Shown: positions 32,158 to 43,740 of the stretch, in pieces
How the letters are laid out: every line of letters starts with the position of its first letter
Numbering within the stretch: the stretch's first letter is position 1
NCBI GenBank assembly: GCA_022578965.1
Contig: MU400693.1
Location: 1-64,000, forward strand
Reading direction: 5' to 3'
Source of the DNA: Xylaria sp. FL1777
Lineage: Eukaryota > Ascomycota > Sordariomycetes > Xylariales > Xylariaceae
Length of the DNA stretch: 64,000 nucleotides
Translations under genes and position numbers: made by a program
The notes under the pieces: generated by a model
The model's input: only the letters and a program-made list of their open reading frames with translations
Told to the model about the DNA's origin: nothing
The model's database searches: none

Positions 32158-33087
32158 ATGTATTCGCGCAACGTGGTAGGGGTGTTGTCATTCGCCACGT
32201 TGGCTCTGGCAGCATGCACTCGTGAATTTCTCAAGGATGCAACAGACCAATACCTCGCAGCCCAAACAAAGGGGTCTAGCAACGAGCTCGCATCCCTTGC
32301 AGCGTCGAATCTCACCTATACGGAGAATGAGGTGAAGATGAGCCTGGACCGGAGCGTGCTGACGGAGGCGATCAAAATGGACCACAACCGCTCGACCTTC
32401 GACACCGTCCAGTGCGCTACATTCACCGAGATCATCGCGGCCACCAACATTCACCAGTACGTGATCGGCACGCGCATGGAGTTTAATGCCAACAACAGTA
32501 AGATTTCGAAAATGGAGTCCATCGTCACGGACCGCGGGGACTGGGCTTTCAACGCTACGGGGTACCTGTACTGGGACTCGCTCGAGAACTGGGACCCGAT
32601 TCCGGCGGAGAAGCAGGACTCGCGTGAGGTGATCCAGGCTGCCGGAGACGCCTACTTCGACCGGTTCAAGAACGAGAGCGTCGTGGTCCCCTTTGGCGTG
32701 CCGTGCTCTCGCCTTGAAGGCGGTGCCTCTACCGCGCCGCTCAACATGACTGGGGATTCGTGTACAGCTGCCGGGCTCCCTTCAACCCTGGTTGTCACGA
32801 ATCGCCGTTATGTGATCGATCAGGAGATGGGTACTGTTGATATTTTCCTTGGATTTCCGGGGTTAGATAGGTCGCAAGGTATGGACACGATGCCCGATAG
32901 CCATGTGTTCAGGGTTGAGTCGGGAAAGATTCGCTATATTCATACCGTTTCGTCATGTGTTGAAGCTGGCTGCGGGCTCGACGGTGTTGGTCCTCCACAA
33001 AAGGTTCGGTCACTTCCCGCGTCTTGGAAGCCAAGAGTTCCTCTTCGTTATGACTTGGCTCGGAAGAAGCGCGGTGCTAAATACTGA
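32158..33087 (+). CDS. Secreted DUF8021-like protein
   Basis: A single exon of 309 residues. Signal peptide at 1-19 (MYSRNVVGVLSFATLALAA), then mature CTREFLKDATDQYLAAQ, the hallmark opening of a fungal secreted family I know as DUF8021; the family name is from memory. Six or more cysteines (20, 86, 183, 202, 267, 272) suggest disulfides, and several N-x-S/T sites (51, 77, 112, 132, 172, 196) suggest glycosylation. The segment MGTVDIFLGFPG..DSHVFRVESGKIRYIHTVSSC (224-267) is conserved-looking and resembles the core of NTF2/SnoaL-like folds, which would fit a small cone-shaped domain. The tail is basic (LARKKRGAKY). Biochemical role unknown. GC-rich third positions contrast with surrounding AT-rich DNA, so it is under selection. 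Confidence 0.85.
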   Translation: MYSRNVVGVLSFATLALAACTREFLKDATDQYLAAQTKGSSNELASLAASNLTYTENEVKMSLDRSVLTEAIKMDHNRSTFDTVQCATFTEIIAATNIHQYVIGTRMEFNANNSKISKMESIVTDRGDWAFNATGYLYWDSLENWDPIPAEKQDSREVIQAAGDAYFDRFKNESVVVPFGVPCSRLEGGASTAPLNMTGDSCTAAGLPSTLVVTNRRYVIDQEMGTVDIFLGFPGLDRSQGMDTMPDSHVFRVESGKIRYIHTVSSCVEAGCGLDGVGPPQKVRSLPASWKPRVPLRYDLARKKRGAKY

Positions 33088-33477
33088 GAATTCCTCTGTA
33101 GTCTGAATGACAACTTAAACCCTTGCTCAAAAGCTTGTAATATTACCCCTTTATTTAGTCTGAAGGTCAAAACAGCTTAACAGGGTTGCGAGTGTCTGTA
33201 GATAAATCTAATTAGCGTGGGACCTTGTCGTTCTCAGATATTTTAACATGTCGCACGAATCAACGAGACCTGCTTACATTTCACAACATCTACGATTTAA
33301 TTAGAATATAATGATCGTCCTTCTATTGACAAAATAAAAGAGAGGAGTGGCCCGGACAGAACCAAACCCGACATCTAATTAACGTACTTAGAATCTCCAT
33401 GTCTTTGCTACCCGATTCCCTGATCTCTCTGTTCGAACCGCTTAACAACACAGACTAACATCAAAGAGAGCGGACCT
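33088..33477. other. Spacer, no gene seen
   Basis: AT-leaning 3' region of the DUF8021-like gene. Nothing recognised. Confidence 0.5.
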
Positions 33478-34026
33478 CTACTTAATTGCTCTTACCAAGG
33501 ACCCCTTCGTCACTGATCTGTGGGAAACTTCGTCCTTGGCATTGTAGAGGATACTTACCTTAACCAATGACCGCTGAAGAAAAGGCGCGATGTTGCAGAT
33601 ACATAGTCGTGTCATCATCCACAAGCATGGAAGTCTCTGGAGAGAAAATGTGACTGAGTATAATCCCAAAGAGACTTCTCCCAGAGCAGAAGAAGAAGCA
33701 CCATCCGGGAGACGCCTGTTCCAGCGAAGTCGGCGGCAGCAGAGCTCTATGTTCCGGATGGACTTTGCAACGAAGCGACATTTCTGGTCGTTGTTGATGC
33801 TTTCGTTGCGGGATTTGATGACGCCTGTGTGGCGCAAGGAGAAGGTTCTGACTACAATCAATACTACTCTTGCTGCGGTCGTGATGTAGCCAGACCATGA
33901 CGTTGACGTTGAGATAAAGACTCCGCGCAGGTTTGAGAGTATGAAGTAGATTCTCGCATCTTTGCGCTGAGTATACGATATTTGAGCCCAATATCTCGCA
34001 AAGGGCGAGAGAATCCAGGTGATATT
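33478..34026 (-). pseudogene. Coding-like segment next to the isochore, strand uncertain
   Basis: One minus-strand frame is open for 182 codons from just after a TAA (34027-34029) to a stop at 33478. It has no ATG in its first 150 codons. Its middle has C-ending codons (GTC ATC AAA TCC CGC AAC) and reads like a membrane-associated piece (RIYFILSNLRGVFIS, ITTAARVVLIVVRTFSLRH) followed by a basic stretch. Two other minus frames (33560-33991 and 33864-34052) and a plus frame (33590-33889, 99 codons with ATG) are open across the same DNA, so strand and frame cannot be fixed by eye. It is probably an exon of a gene, or a remnant of one cut by the AT-rich block. Confidence 0.3.
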
Positions 34027-35919
34027 TTAGTACTAATAACGTAGCTAGCCAAATAGTAAGTTTTGGCTTGCTTGGTTTGGGGATATGGCGTGATTATATA
34101 GATCTCTTATGCTGCTCTTTGTACATTGTAAAGCCTTTGTAGTGAAAGTTCTTCAATGGTCGAATTAACACGGCATAATAGTTAAGCTAACCACCCCTGC
34201 CACGGGCCATCCCCTCGTGGGCCACTTTGCCCACCTAATACCACCAGTTAATTAAAGCCCAATTTTTTAACAAATTAGCTTAAAATAGCTAGTTTTCTGC
34301 GTTTTTTATTAATATACAGTTTTTAGCTTTTATATTGTTTTTTTTAATAGCTTTTTTAGCTAAAACTAAAGTTTTTAGCATGTTATAATTACTAGCTTTA
34401 TTATTATAAACTATTTTATTTTTTAGCTTTTGTTTTATTTGCTAAATATTTGCTATATAAACTAGCTATTAATTTAATAAAAGCTTTACTTTTTTTTGCT
34501 TTTAGCTAAAGGTTTTTTGCATTACGAAGTAATGAGAAAGAAAACCTTACGTTAACGTTATAATAAGTAAAACAAAGTAAAACAATAAAATAAAAAATTA
34601 AAGATAAAAAAAAAAGAAAAACGCAGTAGCTTAATGCGGTTAGTTTTTTTAAAAAAGGTTAATTATGTACTTTGTAATTTTAAGCGCTTTAGTTAGCTAT
34701 AAATAAGCGCACAAAATTAAATTTCCAAAACAATTCAAAAAATTAAATTTCCAAAACAATTTAAAACACAAAAAAAACACATAAACAATTTAAAGGTTTA
34801 AAAAGTAAAAATATAACGCATAATAAAAAAAGCAGCATTAGTTCTAAACAAAGCGCAAGTTCTAAAAACTAACATAATTAAAATTTTTAATGTAGCTTTT
34901 ATTTATTGCAGCTTTTATTTATTTACTGCAGCTTTTATTTATTATAGCTTTTATTTACTGCAGCTTTTATTTATTGCAGCTTTTATATTTTTAAAGCAAA
35001 AAAAGCAGCGTTAATTTTAAACAAAGCGCAAGTTTTAATAACTAGCATAACTAAAATTTCTATTATAGCTTTTAACCTTTTTTTATATAAACAAAATTCC
35101 GCTTTAGCAACTACTAAAAATTATATTATTTTTTAGCTGCACTAAGGTTTTTTAGCTATTTTAAATTTTTAAACAATAAACAATATTTTTACTTTAACTT
35201 ATAAAAACAAATCTTATTTTTAAACAAGTTGCTTTAACTAAGCTATAACGCTTTATAATAAAACTTTGTTTAAATTTTATTTACTTTTTAGCACTAAGCA
35301 AGTTTATATTTTTTACTTAAGAAGTATTTTTTTTAATAATAGCTTTTAATAAAATTAATCTTTAAATTTAAGTTGCATTAAAAGCAAAAAAAAATAACTT
35401 GTTTAAATAAAACAACATAGTTATTACATTACTATTTTTAACTTTAACTTAACTTACTTTTTATTATAAAAAATTTGTTTTTTTAGCTTTAAAAAAAAAT
35501 AAAAAGCATACTATTGCTACTTTTTTTAATTTATTAAAAGCTTAAAAAAAAAACAAAAACTATATTAAGTTTAATTTAAACTATTTTTTAATATATCTTA
35601 ATATATATTAATAATAGTAATTTTTTTAATAAGCTTTAATTTTTTTAGCATTTTTTATTTAGAAGTATTAAATGTATATATTTTAACAGCGTTTTTTAAT
35701 ATAAAAATAAAAAGTTTTATTTTTGCAAAATCTTGTTTTTTAAACTATTAATAAGTAATTATAGCAAATCTAACAATTTTATAAATAATTAAATTTAAAT
35801 TATATTTAAGCTTAACATAAATATTAATAAAAAAGTTTACTATTAATTAAAATTATTTATGCTTAAATATTAAAAATTCTATTAACTATTTTTATAAGTT
35901 ATAAACCTTACTAAATATA

Positions 35920-36039
35920 TTATTAATTATTTTTTTTATTAATTATTTTATTAATTATTTTATTAATTATTTTATTAATTATTTTATTTTATTAATTATT
36001 TTATTATTAATTATTTTATTAATTATTTTATTAATTATT
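35920..36039. repeat. TTATTAATTATT-type tandem repeat
   Basis: About nine units of ATTAATTATTTT (12 bases), with small length variants, in a row. It lies inside the AT-rich block. Confidence 0.85.
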
Positions 36040-37887
36040 GTAAGTATTACTGCAATTATAGCTAATATGCTATTTTTAACAATTTTAAATCTTGATTTAG
36101 CATATAAATAATGTTTATGCATTAATTTTTAATAACGTTTGCAAAATAGCATTTTGCTAACTATACTACAAACTTTTAAAAGGCTTTTATTATAAACATT
36201 AATTATATTTTTAAACAAACAAATAGCTTTAACTAAAAAATCTTATTTTAGCACTACATTTAGCAAAAAGTAAAAACTTTTAATTATTATTAATAAAACT
36301 TAGCTTTAAATATTTTTTTAGCTTTTAAAAAAAGTACTATATTAAAAACTATTGTTATATTTTATGTTTATAAATTATTTTTTTTTATATAGCTTTTAAA
36401 GAGCTTTTAAAGCTAGCTTTAAAAATAGTACTGCTGCAAAAAAGCATTTAAAGCTATTTTTTTGCTTATAAGCCTACAAAAAAAACAAAAATAATGTTTT
36501 TGTTTTTTTTATATTTTTTAGCTTTTTTATAATTGCTTTTATTTATTACTACTACAACAACTTAAAAAATAAAAAAATTTAAATAGTTGCTTTAATAAAA
36601 CGCTATAAAATTATTAATATATTTTTGCTTAGTAATTATTTTAAAAACTTATTATATTAATTTTTTATAGTTTATTTTTGCACTAAGTTAAAGTAAAACA
36701 TATAGCTAATAGTACTTTTTGCTTACAATTTTTTTAACGCTATTTTTAAAGTTCTTTTGTAGTTTGCTTATATATATATTTTTATGCTATTTTTTTGTTA
36801 CTACTACTGTAATTTTTTTTATATGCTATTTTTTAGCTTTTAGTTTTCTGTTTTTTTTTTATTTTTGCTTTTTTTGCTTATATTTATAAGCTTTGTTCTG
36901 TAGCATTTAATTGCTTTTTGTTTTTTTTTTTTTATGTTTTTAGTTCTTAATATTTTTATAATACTTACGCTAATAAAAAAAAAAAAAAACAAACCGTTTA
37001 AAGCTTTTATTGCTTTATTAAGCTTATGCTTAGCTTAATATATTAAACATACTATTGCTAAATTATTGCTTTTTTTTTATAATATAAATAAGCTTTAAAA
37101 CTATATTATAAAGCTAATAATAATTATAAACTTTAAGTGCTTTATTTATTAAAAAAAAAAACACGTAGTATTAATAATTAAGTAAAAAATAATAAATAGC
37201 ATAAATAAACTTATAACTAAGCTTGCAGCTTGCTTAATAAGAATTTTTTTTAAAAGTAGCACTATAGCATAAAGCTATATTAATACTTAATAGTATTTTT
37301 ACTAAGCATACTAATGATTTATTTTATATTAAACCTTTGTATTTTTTTTTGTTTTTTTTACTATAATTACTATGCTTAATACTACTTTATTTACTGCTTA
37401 TATTTTTATAGTTATTACTTTTTTTTTGCTTTTAATTAAAATAAAATTAAATTATATTTATTACTACAATAAAAAAAATAATAACGTTTATTTTTAAGTA
37501 AAATACTTATGCTAGCTAAAAAGCTAGCTATAGTAATAATAACCTTAGTAAATATTCTTTTAGCTATAGCTACTTTTTTTTTTTAAACAATGCTTATTTT
37601 TTGCTATTTACTTATTTTAAGGGCACTTATTTTAAAAAAAGCTAAATTTAGTGCTAATATATTTTTTCCTTAAATAATAAAATATTATAGCATAAAGTAA
37701 AACTAGTTAAAAAAACTAAATTCTAGCTTTTTTTATACTTATTTATACTAAAAATATTAGCAAAAACTTCTTTAGTACTAATTTATGCATTTTTTTATTT
37801 ATTTTTTCTTTATATATATTTTTTATATATATTTTTATATATAAATATGCATTTTTATATATATATATATATATATAAAAATATATG

Positions 37888-37892
<5 letters not shown>

Positions 37893-37933
<41 letters not shown>
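37893..37933. repeat. (AT)n microsatellite
   Basis: An uninterrupted run of alternating A and T of 41 bases; a second shorter run (about 37857-37877) precedes it, and the stretch between reads as an inverted repeat around TATGCAT-like strings. Confidence 0.95.
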
Positions 37934-37937
<4 letters not shown>

Positions 37938-40329
37938 CTTATTTATTTAATAAGGTTTTATTTTTTTGCTTTACTTATTTTTTTTTACTAGATTTTATAC
38001 TATATTATTTATTACATATTATTTAATATTATATTTTCTGATTTTTTGCAACAACGTTTTAGTAATATTTACTGCTTTTATTTAACTATTTTTTTTAATA
38101 TTTCTGCTGTTTTTTTATTTACTAGTGCAATAAAATATATAGCTATAAAACAAGCTAAGTAAATATATAACTTTAGTATATTTTTTTGCTGCTGATTTTA
38201 TATTACAAAACTATTTTTTTTTCTTAAGCAAGTACGCTATATTTTAAATTTTTTTTTTTTTATTAAACTAGTTTTTTTTGCTAAATATTTTGTTTTATTG
38301 TATTAAAACATTTACTTTATGCTAATTAAACTTATTAGCAAATGCTAAAATAAAAATATGCTATTATATAATTTTAATTACTTTTATAGCTTTATTACTA
38401 GTTTTGCTTTTTTTTTTACTTATATATATTTATACTTTTATACTTATATATTTAAATACTAAGTTTTTTTTCTTTTTTTTTTTTTACTTAAGCATATACT
38501 TATATACTTTTTTTTTTTTAAATATTTTTTAATATTATACTTTGCTGCTTATATGTTTTTTTAAACAACTTTTTTATACTACGCAACTTATAAAAATAAT
38601 ATTTTTTAACTTTTGCTAAGAAATATTGCTAGCGTTTATATATAACAAATGCTTTTAAGCTTACATATTTAAAGCAAAAGTGCTTTTGTTTATTAGCAAC
38701 TAAAATAACAACTATATTTAAAAAGTTATAATGCTTATAATATGCTAATAAAGCTAGCTAAGCTAAAAGTAAAAACATAAGCTTATATTTTTAATATATT
38801 TAAGTATTAAAAACTAATTGCTGTTTTTTATAGCTTTAAAATTTAAGCAAGCTTTTTTAGCTTAGCTTTTATGTTTTAAAAATATAACTTTTTTACTAGC
38901 TATATTTTATAACGTAATGCTAATAGTATACTTAATGTAACTTATATATATAAAACTATTTAAACTATTATATATTGCTTAGCTTTTAAAGTTTAATAGC
39001 GTAGCATTAATACTTTATAATTTTTTGCTAAATTTTTTATAGCTTATATAAACTAAAAACAAAAACTAAAGCTAATTTTTATAAAAAGCACGTTTTATGC
39101 CTGCTTTAGCTTTGTTTAATTTACTGCTAATTAATACTTTTAAAACTTTATAGCTTAAATAAATAAAAACTTTAATAATGCATTATTAGTAATACTTTTT
39201 TATATAACTATTACTTTTTTTGCTTGCTATATTAATAATTTATTGCTTTTTTTAAATATTTGCTAGCTAAGCTATTTTAAATTTACTAATATTTAATTTT
39301 TTATATATTATAACTTTTAAAACGTTATTATATATTTTAATTAAGCAACTTAAATGCTTTATTACTTGCTTAATAAGCTTACTTTGCTTTATAATTACTA
39401 TTTAGTTATTTTTTAATATTTAGCTGCTATTATATATTTAATTACTGCTATATTTTTAATTAGCTAAATTTGTTTTATTTTTTATAATTAATAGCTAAGC
39501 AAAGTAATTTTTTTTTATATATTATATACTATTAAAAAACATAGCTAACTAGGCTTTTTTTGTTAAGCTAAAGCAACTAAAGCTATTAATTATGTTTTGT
39601 TTTATTAGTTTAGTTTATTATTTGCTTTAGTTTTTATGCAAAAAAATGCATAAAAAAGGTAAAAAAAAGCAACAAAGTTAAGCAAGCTTTTAAACTATAT
39701 TTGTTTTTATTTATAAGTTTATAAAACTTAGGAATTTTTAAAGCATATATACTAGTAGCACTAAGCAGCAAAAAAAATAAGCTAATTTTTTATACTACGT
39801 TATGTTTATTTTGTTTTTTACTAAAGCAAAAAACTATAAAATTAGCTTTTTTTATAATGTAATACTTACTTTTATTATTTATTTTTATTAAAAACTTATA
39901 TATGCTAAAGTATTATGTAACTAAAAAGTTAATTTAGCGTTTTAAGTTTTATAAAAAACTATATTAGTTATTATATATTATAACTATTTATTAAAGCAAA
40001 CATATAATTATAAAGCTTTACTGCTAAATAGCTTTTTTTATATTATTTTATTGTTAATAGTATTATATATTTATTTTATTATTATTTTATGTTTTGTTTT
40101 TTTTTTAATAGCTTTAAGTTAAAACTTTTGTAACTATAGCTTTTTTAAAACTTAAAACAATTTTTATATTACTAAAGTTAAAGCTATAGCGTTATACTTA
40201 TAATTTACTATTTATTTTTTTTAATAGTAATTATATTTTTTATAAAAGCTTATTATATACTTAAAAACTTATAAAGTTTTTTTTTTTTAGTAAACTATAT
40301 ATTTTTAAACGCTTATGCTTTTTTATTTG

Positions 40330-40436
40330 TTTTTGTTTTTTTTTTAAAGCTTTATATACTTTATTAGTTTTTGTTCTTTTTTTAAAAGCTTTATATACTT
40401 TATTTATATTTTTGTTCTTTTTATAAAGCTTTTTTT
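40330..40436. repeat. About 40-bp direct repeat, nearly three units
   Basis: Units begin TTTTTGTTYTTTT and continue with TAAAAGCTTTATATACTTTATT; the third stops after the AAGCTTT part. Within the AT-rich block. Confidence 0.7.
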
Positions 40437-41459
40437 TTCTTTTTTAAGAAAGGTTTCTTACTATAATGTTGTTTTTTTTATATGTTTTTATTATTATTAT
40501 TTTTAAGAAAAAAAAATTAGTAGCACTATAATACCTTTTATAATTTATTTAGTTGCTTTTTTATTACGTTAGCTATTTTTAGGTCTTTTTTAGTTTATAG
40601 TAGTTTAGCTGCAAAGTTTTTTTATAGCTGCTTTTTTTTTTTTTGCAGTAAGTTATAACGCAGAACTATATGTTAAAAAGTTTTCTTTCTTTTTGCGCAT
40701 TTGCAAAAAAGCGTAAAAAAGCTTAAAACTTTTTTTTTATATAAAAACGCCTTTAAACTTATTTTTCCAGTATATATTTATATTATTATAGCTACTTTAT
40801 GCTTTAATAGCTTATTATACTTTTTAAAAGCTTTATTTTTGCTAAATTTCTGTTTAGCTATAATTAAATAACTGCTGCTTGTTTTAGTTTAAATTTATAT
40901 GCTTATTTATTTTTTTTTAAGTGTAATTCTAAGTTTTTTTTTTTTTAATTACTTTTTTAGCTAAAAGTCTAGTTTTAACATTAAATCTTTTTTAGTTATG
41001 CTTTTTTTATTACTTATAAGTTTGCCCTTAAGTTAATTCTTAGCTTTTTAAGTTTTTATATTTTAAATAAAAATTTCGATTTTTGCTATTGCTTATTAAA
41101 TTAACTTTTTTATAGCTAAGCTTTTTATATAATGCTTACAAGCAGCAAAAAAATATTAGCTAGCTTGTTTTTATTAAAGCTTGCTTATTATATAAGCTAA
41201 TAAGTAAGCTTTTTTGCTTTGCTTAATTATTTGCATTTTTTTTGCTTTAGCATAAAAAGTATTAATGTTTTTGTTTTTGTTTTTAATATAAAAGCTATAT
41301 AAGCTTTAGCTTTTTTTTTTTGCTTTTTTTTATTAGCTGCTATACGTTTTTCTTTTTTTTTATCTTTCTTTAAAAAATATTTATACTTTTAATTTTTTAA
41401 GGTTTATAGCAATATATAATTAAGTATTTTAATAGCTAAAACAGCAATACATATATTAA

Positions 41460-41765
41460 GTAAGTTAAGCTAGCTTACAACATAAAAAAGCTTTAGCTTA
41501 AGTTTATTATTAATAGGTTTGCTTAAAATAATATGCTTTTTAATAATAAACGTGTTTATATTATATTTAAAAATTAAGCAAATAAGCGTAAAAGCAAAGC
41601 TATTATTTAGCTTATAGTTTTAAAGCTTTAAAAAAAAAAATATTTTAACGTATAATTTTTATAAAGCAGTATGCATTATAATAGCGTTTATATATAGCTA
41701 ATTATTTTTATGTAATTTTAAAATAGCAGCAAGTTGCATAAATATAATAATAGCTAATATAATTA
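41460..41765. repeat. Dispersed repeat, copy A
   Basis: Shares long runs with 43362-43740 in the same orientation, for example CATAAAAAAGCTTTAGCTTA followed by AGTTT, and GCTTTTTAATAATAAA. Differences are mostly C/T or A/G. The pair probably derives from two copies of one transposon. Confidence 0.8.
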
Positions 41766-42244
41766 AACATTTAGTATTAAAGCATAAAGCTATAAATATA
41801 TTACATTAGCTACTTTTGCTTTATTAAACTTTTTTAATAATAATAAAAATAATAGCTTAAATAATAACGCTAAAACTTTTAGTAAGCATTTTATTATAAA
41901 AAAAGCTAAAGTTATAGCTATAATATTAACGCTTTAAAAAAATAACAGAAATATTACTGCTTTTAGCTATACTTTTATAAAAATAGTTATTAGTACTGTT
42001 ATTATTATAGTAGCTTTTTAAGCTATAAATGCTTTTATTTTTAGTAATAATATAAGCATTTTAGCTATATTATTTTTTAGCAAAATGTTTAACTATAAAG
42101 CTTAAATAAGTATTGTTTATAGCATATAATATTATTTTTAAGCTACTAAACTTATTACTAACTTAACGTTTATAAAAAAAAAGTTTAAAACTAGCATAAA
42201 TCTTTTTTTTAGCTTTATAAATAGTTATAGTTTTAATAAAAAAA

Positions 42245-42618
42245 ACTTATAAACTTAATTAAACTTTATGTTTTATTTGCTTTTTATATTTAATGCAATT
42301 TTTTTTAAACAAATTATAAGCTTTTGCTTATATAAGCAACTTAAAGTTTAAATTGTTTAATAAGTTTTATATGCTTAAAGTAATTTATTTAATAATAATA
42401 GTAAGTTTTTAGCTATTATTTTTGTTTAAAAAAACCTATAAACTTAATTAAATTTTACGTTTTATTTGCTTTTTATATTTAGCGCAATTTTTTTTAAATA
42501 AATTATAAGCTTTTGCTTATATAAGCAACTTAAAGTTTAAATTGTTTAATAAATTTTGCATATTTAAAGCAATTTGTTTAATAGTAATAATAAGTTTTTA
42601 GCTATTATTTTTGTTTAA
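42245..42618. repeat. 189-bp tandem repeat, two units
   Basis: Unit 1 starts near 42246 and unit 2 near 42435; both contain TATAAGCTTTTGCTTATATA and AGCAACTTAAAGTTTAAATT and end with AGCTATTATTTTTGTTTAAA. The units differ by scattered C/T and A/G changes. Confidence 0.85.
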
Positions 42619-42659
42619 AATTAAGTAGCTAAGCTTAAAAATCTTTTGCTAAAAGCATT

Positions 42660-42790
42660 TCAAGGTTTAAATTTTTTAGTAAGTTCTGTATGCTTAAAGT
42701 AATTTATTTGTTTAATAGTAATAGCAAGTTTTTAGCTATTATTTTTGTTTAAAATTAAATAGCTAAGCTTAAAAGTTTTTTGCTAAACAA
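42660..42790. repeat. Partial third unit of the 189-bp repeat
   Basis: Repeats the second half of the unit (GGTTTAAATT through AGCTATTATTTTTGTTTAAA) and then also the flank after unit 2 (AAATTAARTAGCTAAGCTTAAAA), so this part duplicated with its flank. Confidence 0.75.
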
Positions 42791-43361
42791 CTAAATAAAA
42801 AATAAACAAAACAAGTTAACAAACATAACTATTAAACTAGTATTAAAAACAGCAATAAAAGTAATTAATAAAAGAAAAAAAAAAAAAAAAAAAAAAAAAA
42901 GCAAATAAAAAAAAAAAAGCTAGCAAAAAAAGCAAAAGTGCTTTTTTAGTAATTTTAAAAAACAAAAACCTAAATAATAAAACGCTTAAAAAAAAAAAAA
43001 AAAAAAGAAAAGCAAAAGCAGCTAACTTTGCAAACTAAAATATTTTTAATAACTATAAACTATGCTTTATGCATTAAAGCACTTAATAAACTTAAAAAAA
43101 GAAGCATTACTATGCTTTAAAAACAAAGTATTTTAAAAAAGATTATTTTATTAAGAACTAAAGTTATAGTAAAGTAAAAAAAGCTTAATTATAAAAAAAT
43201 AGTTTAATATTTACTATATAAAAATAAGTTTTTTTTTAATACTTTTTAAAAAAACTTAAAAATTAATAATATTAAGCTTTTATTTATAACTATAACTTAA
43301 TAGCTATTTTTCTATAACTTAACTTTACTTTAAAAACAAATATTTTTAATAGCATACTAAA

Positions 43362-43740
43362 TAAGTTAAGCTAATTTATAACATAAAAAAGCTTTAGCTT
43401 AAGTTTGTTATTAATAAGTTTGCTTAAAATAACGTGCTTTTTAATAATAAATACGTTTATAATTATTGTGTTTAAAAGTTAAGCAAAAAAGCACAAAAGT
43501 AAAACTATTGTTTAGCTTATAGTTTTAAAGCTTTAAAAAAAGAAGTATTTTAATATATAATCTTTATAGCAAAGCATATGTTATAATAGCATTTAAAAAA
43601 AACAAAAAAAGCTACAGCTTAAGTGCTGCAAGCTTTATATGCTAATAATTAATAGTATAAATCTTTTATATATAGCTAATTGTTTTTATGCAATTTTAAA
43701 ATAATAATAAGTTATATAAATATAATAGCTAACATAATTA
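43362..43740. repeat. Dispersed repeat, copy B
   Basis: Second copy of the element at 41460-41765, with about 80 extra bases (about 43591-43672) not present in copy A. Same orientation, offset about 1.9 kb. Confidence 0.8.
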
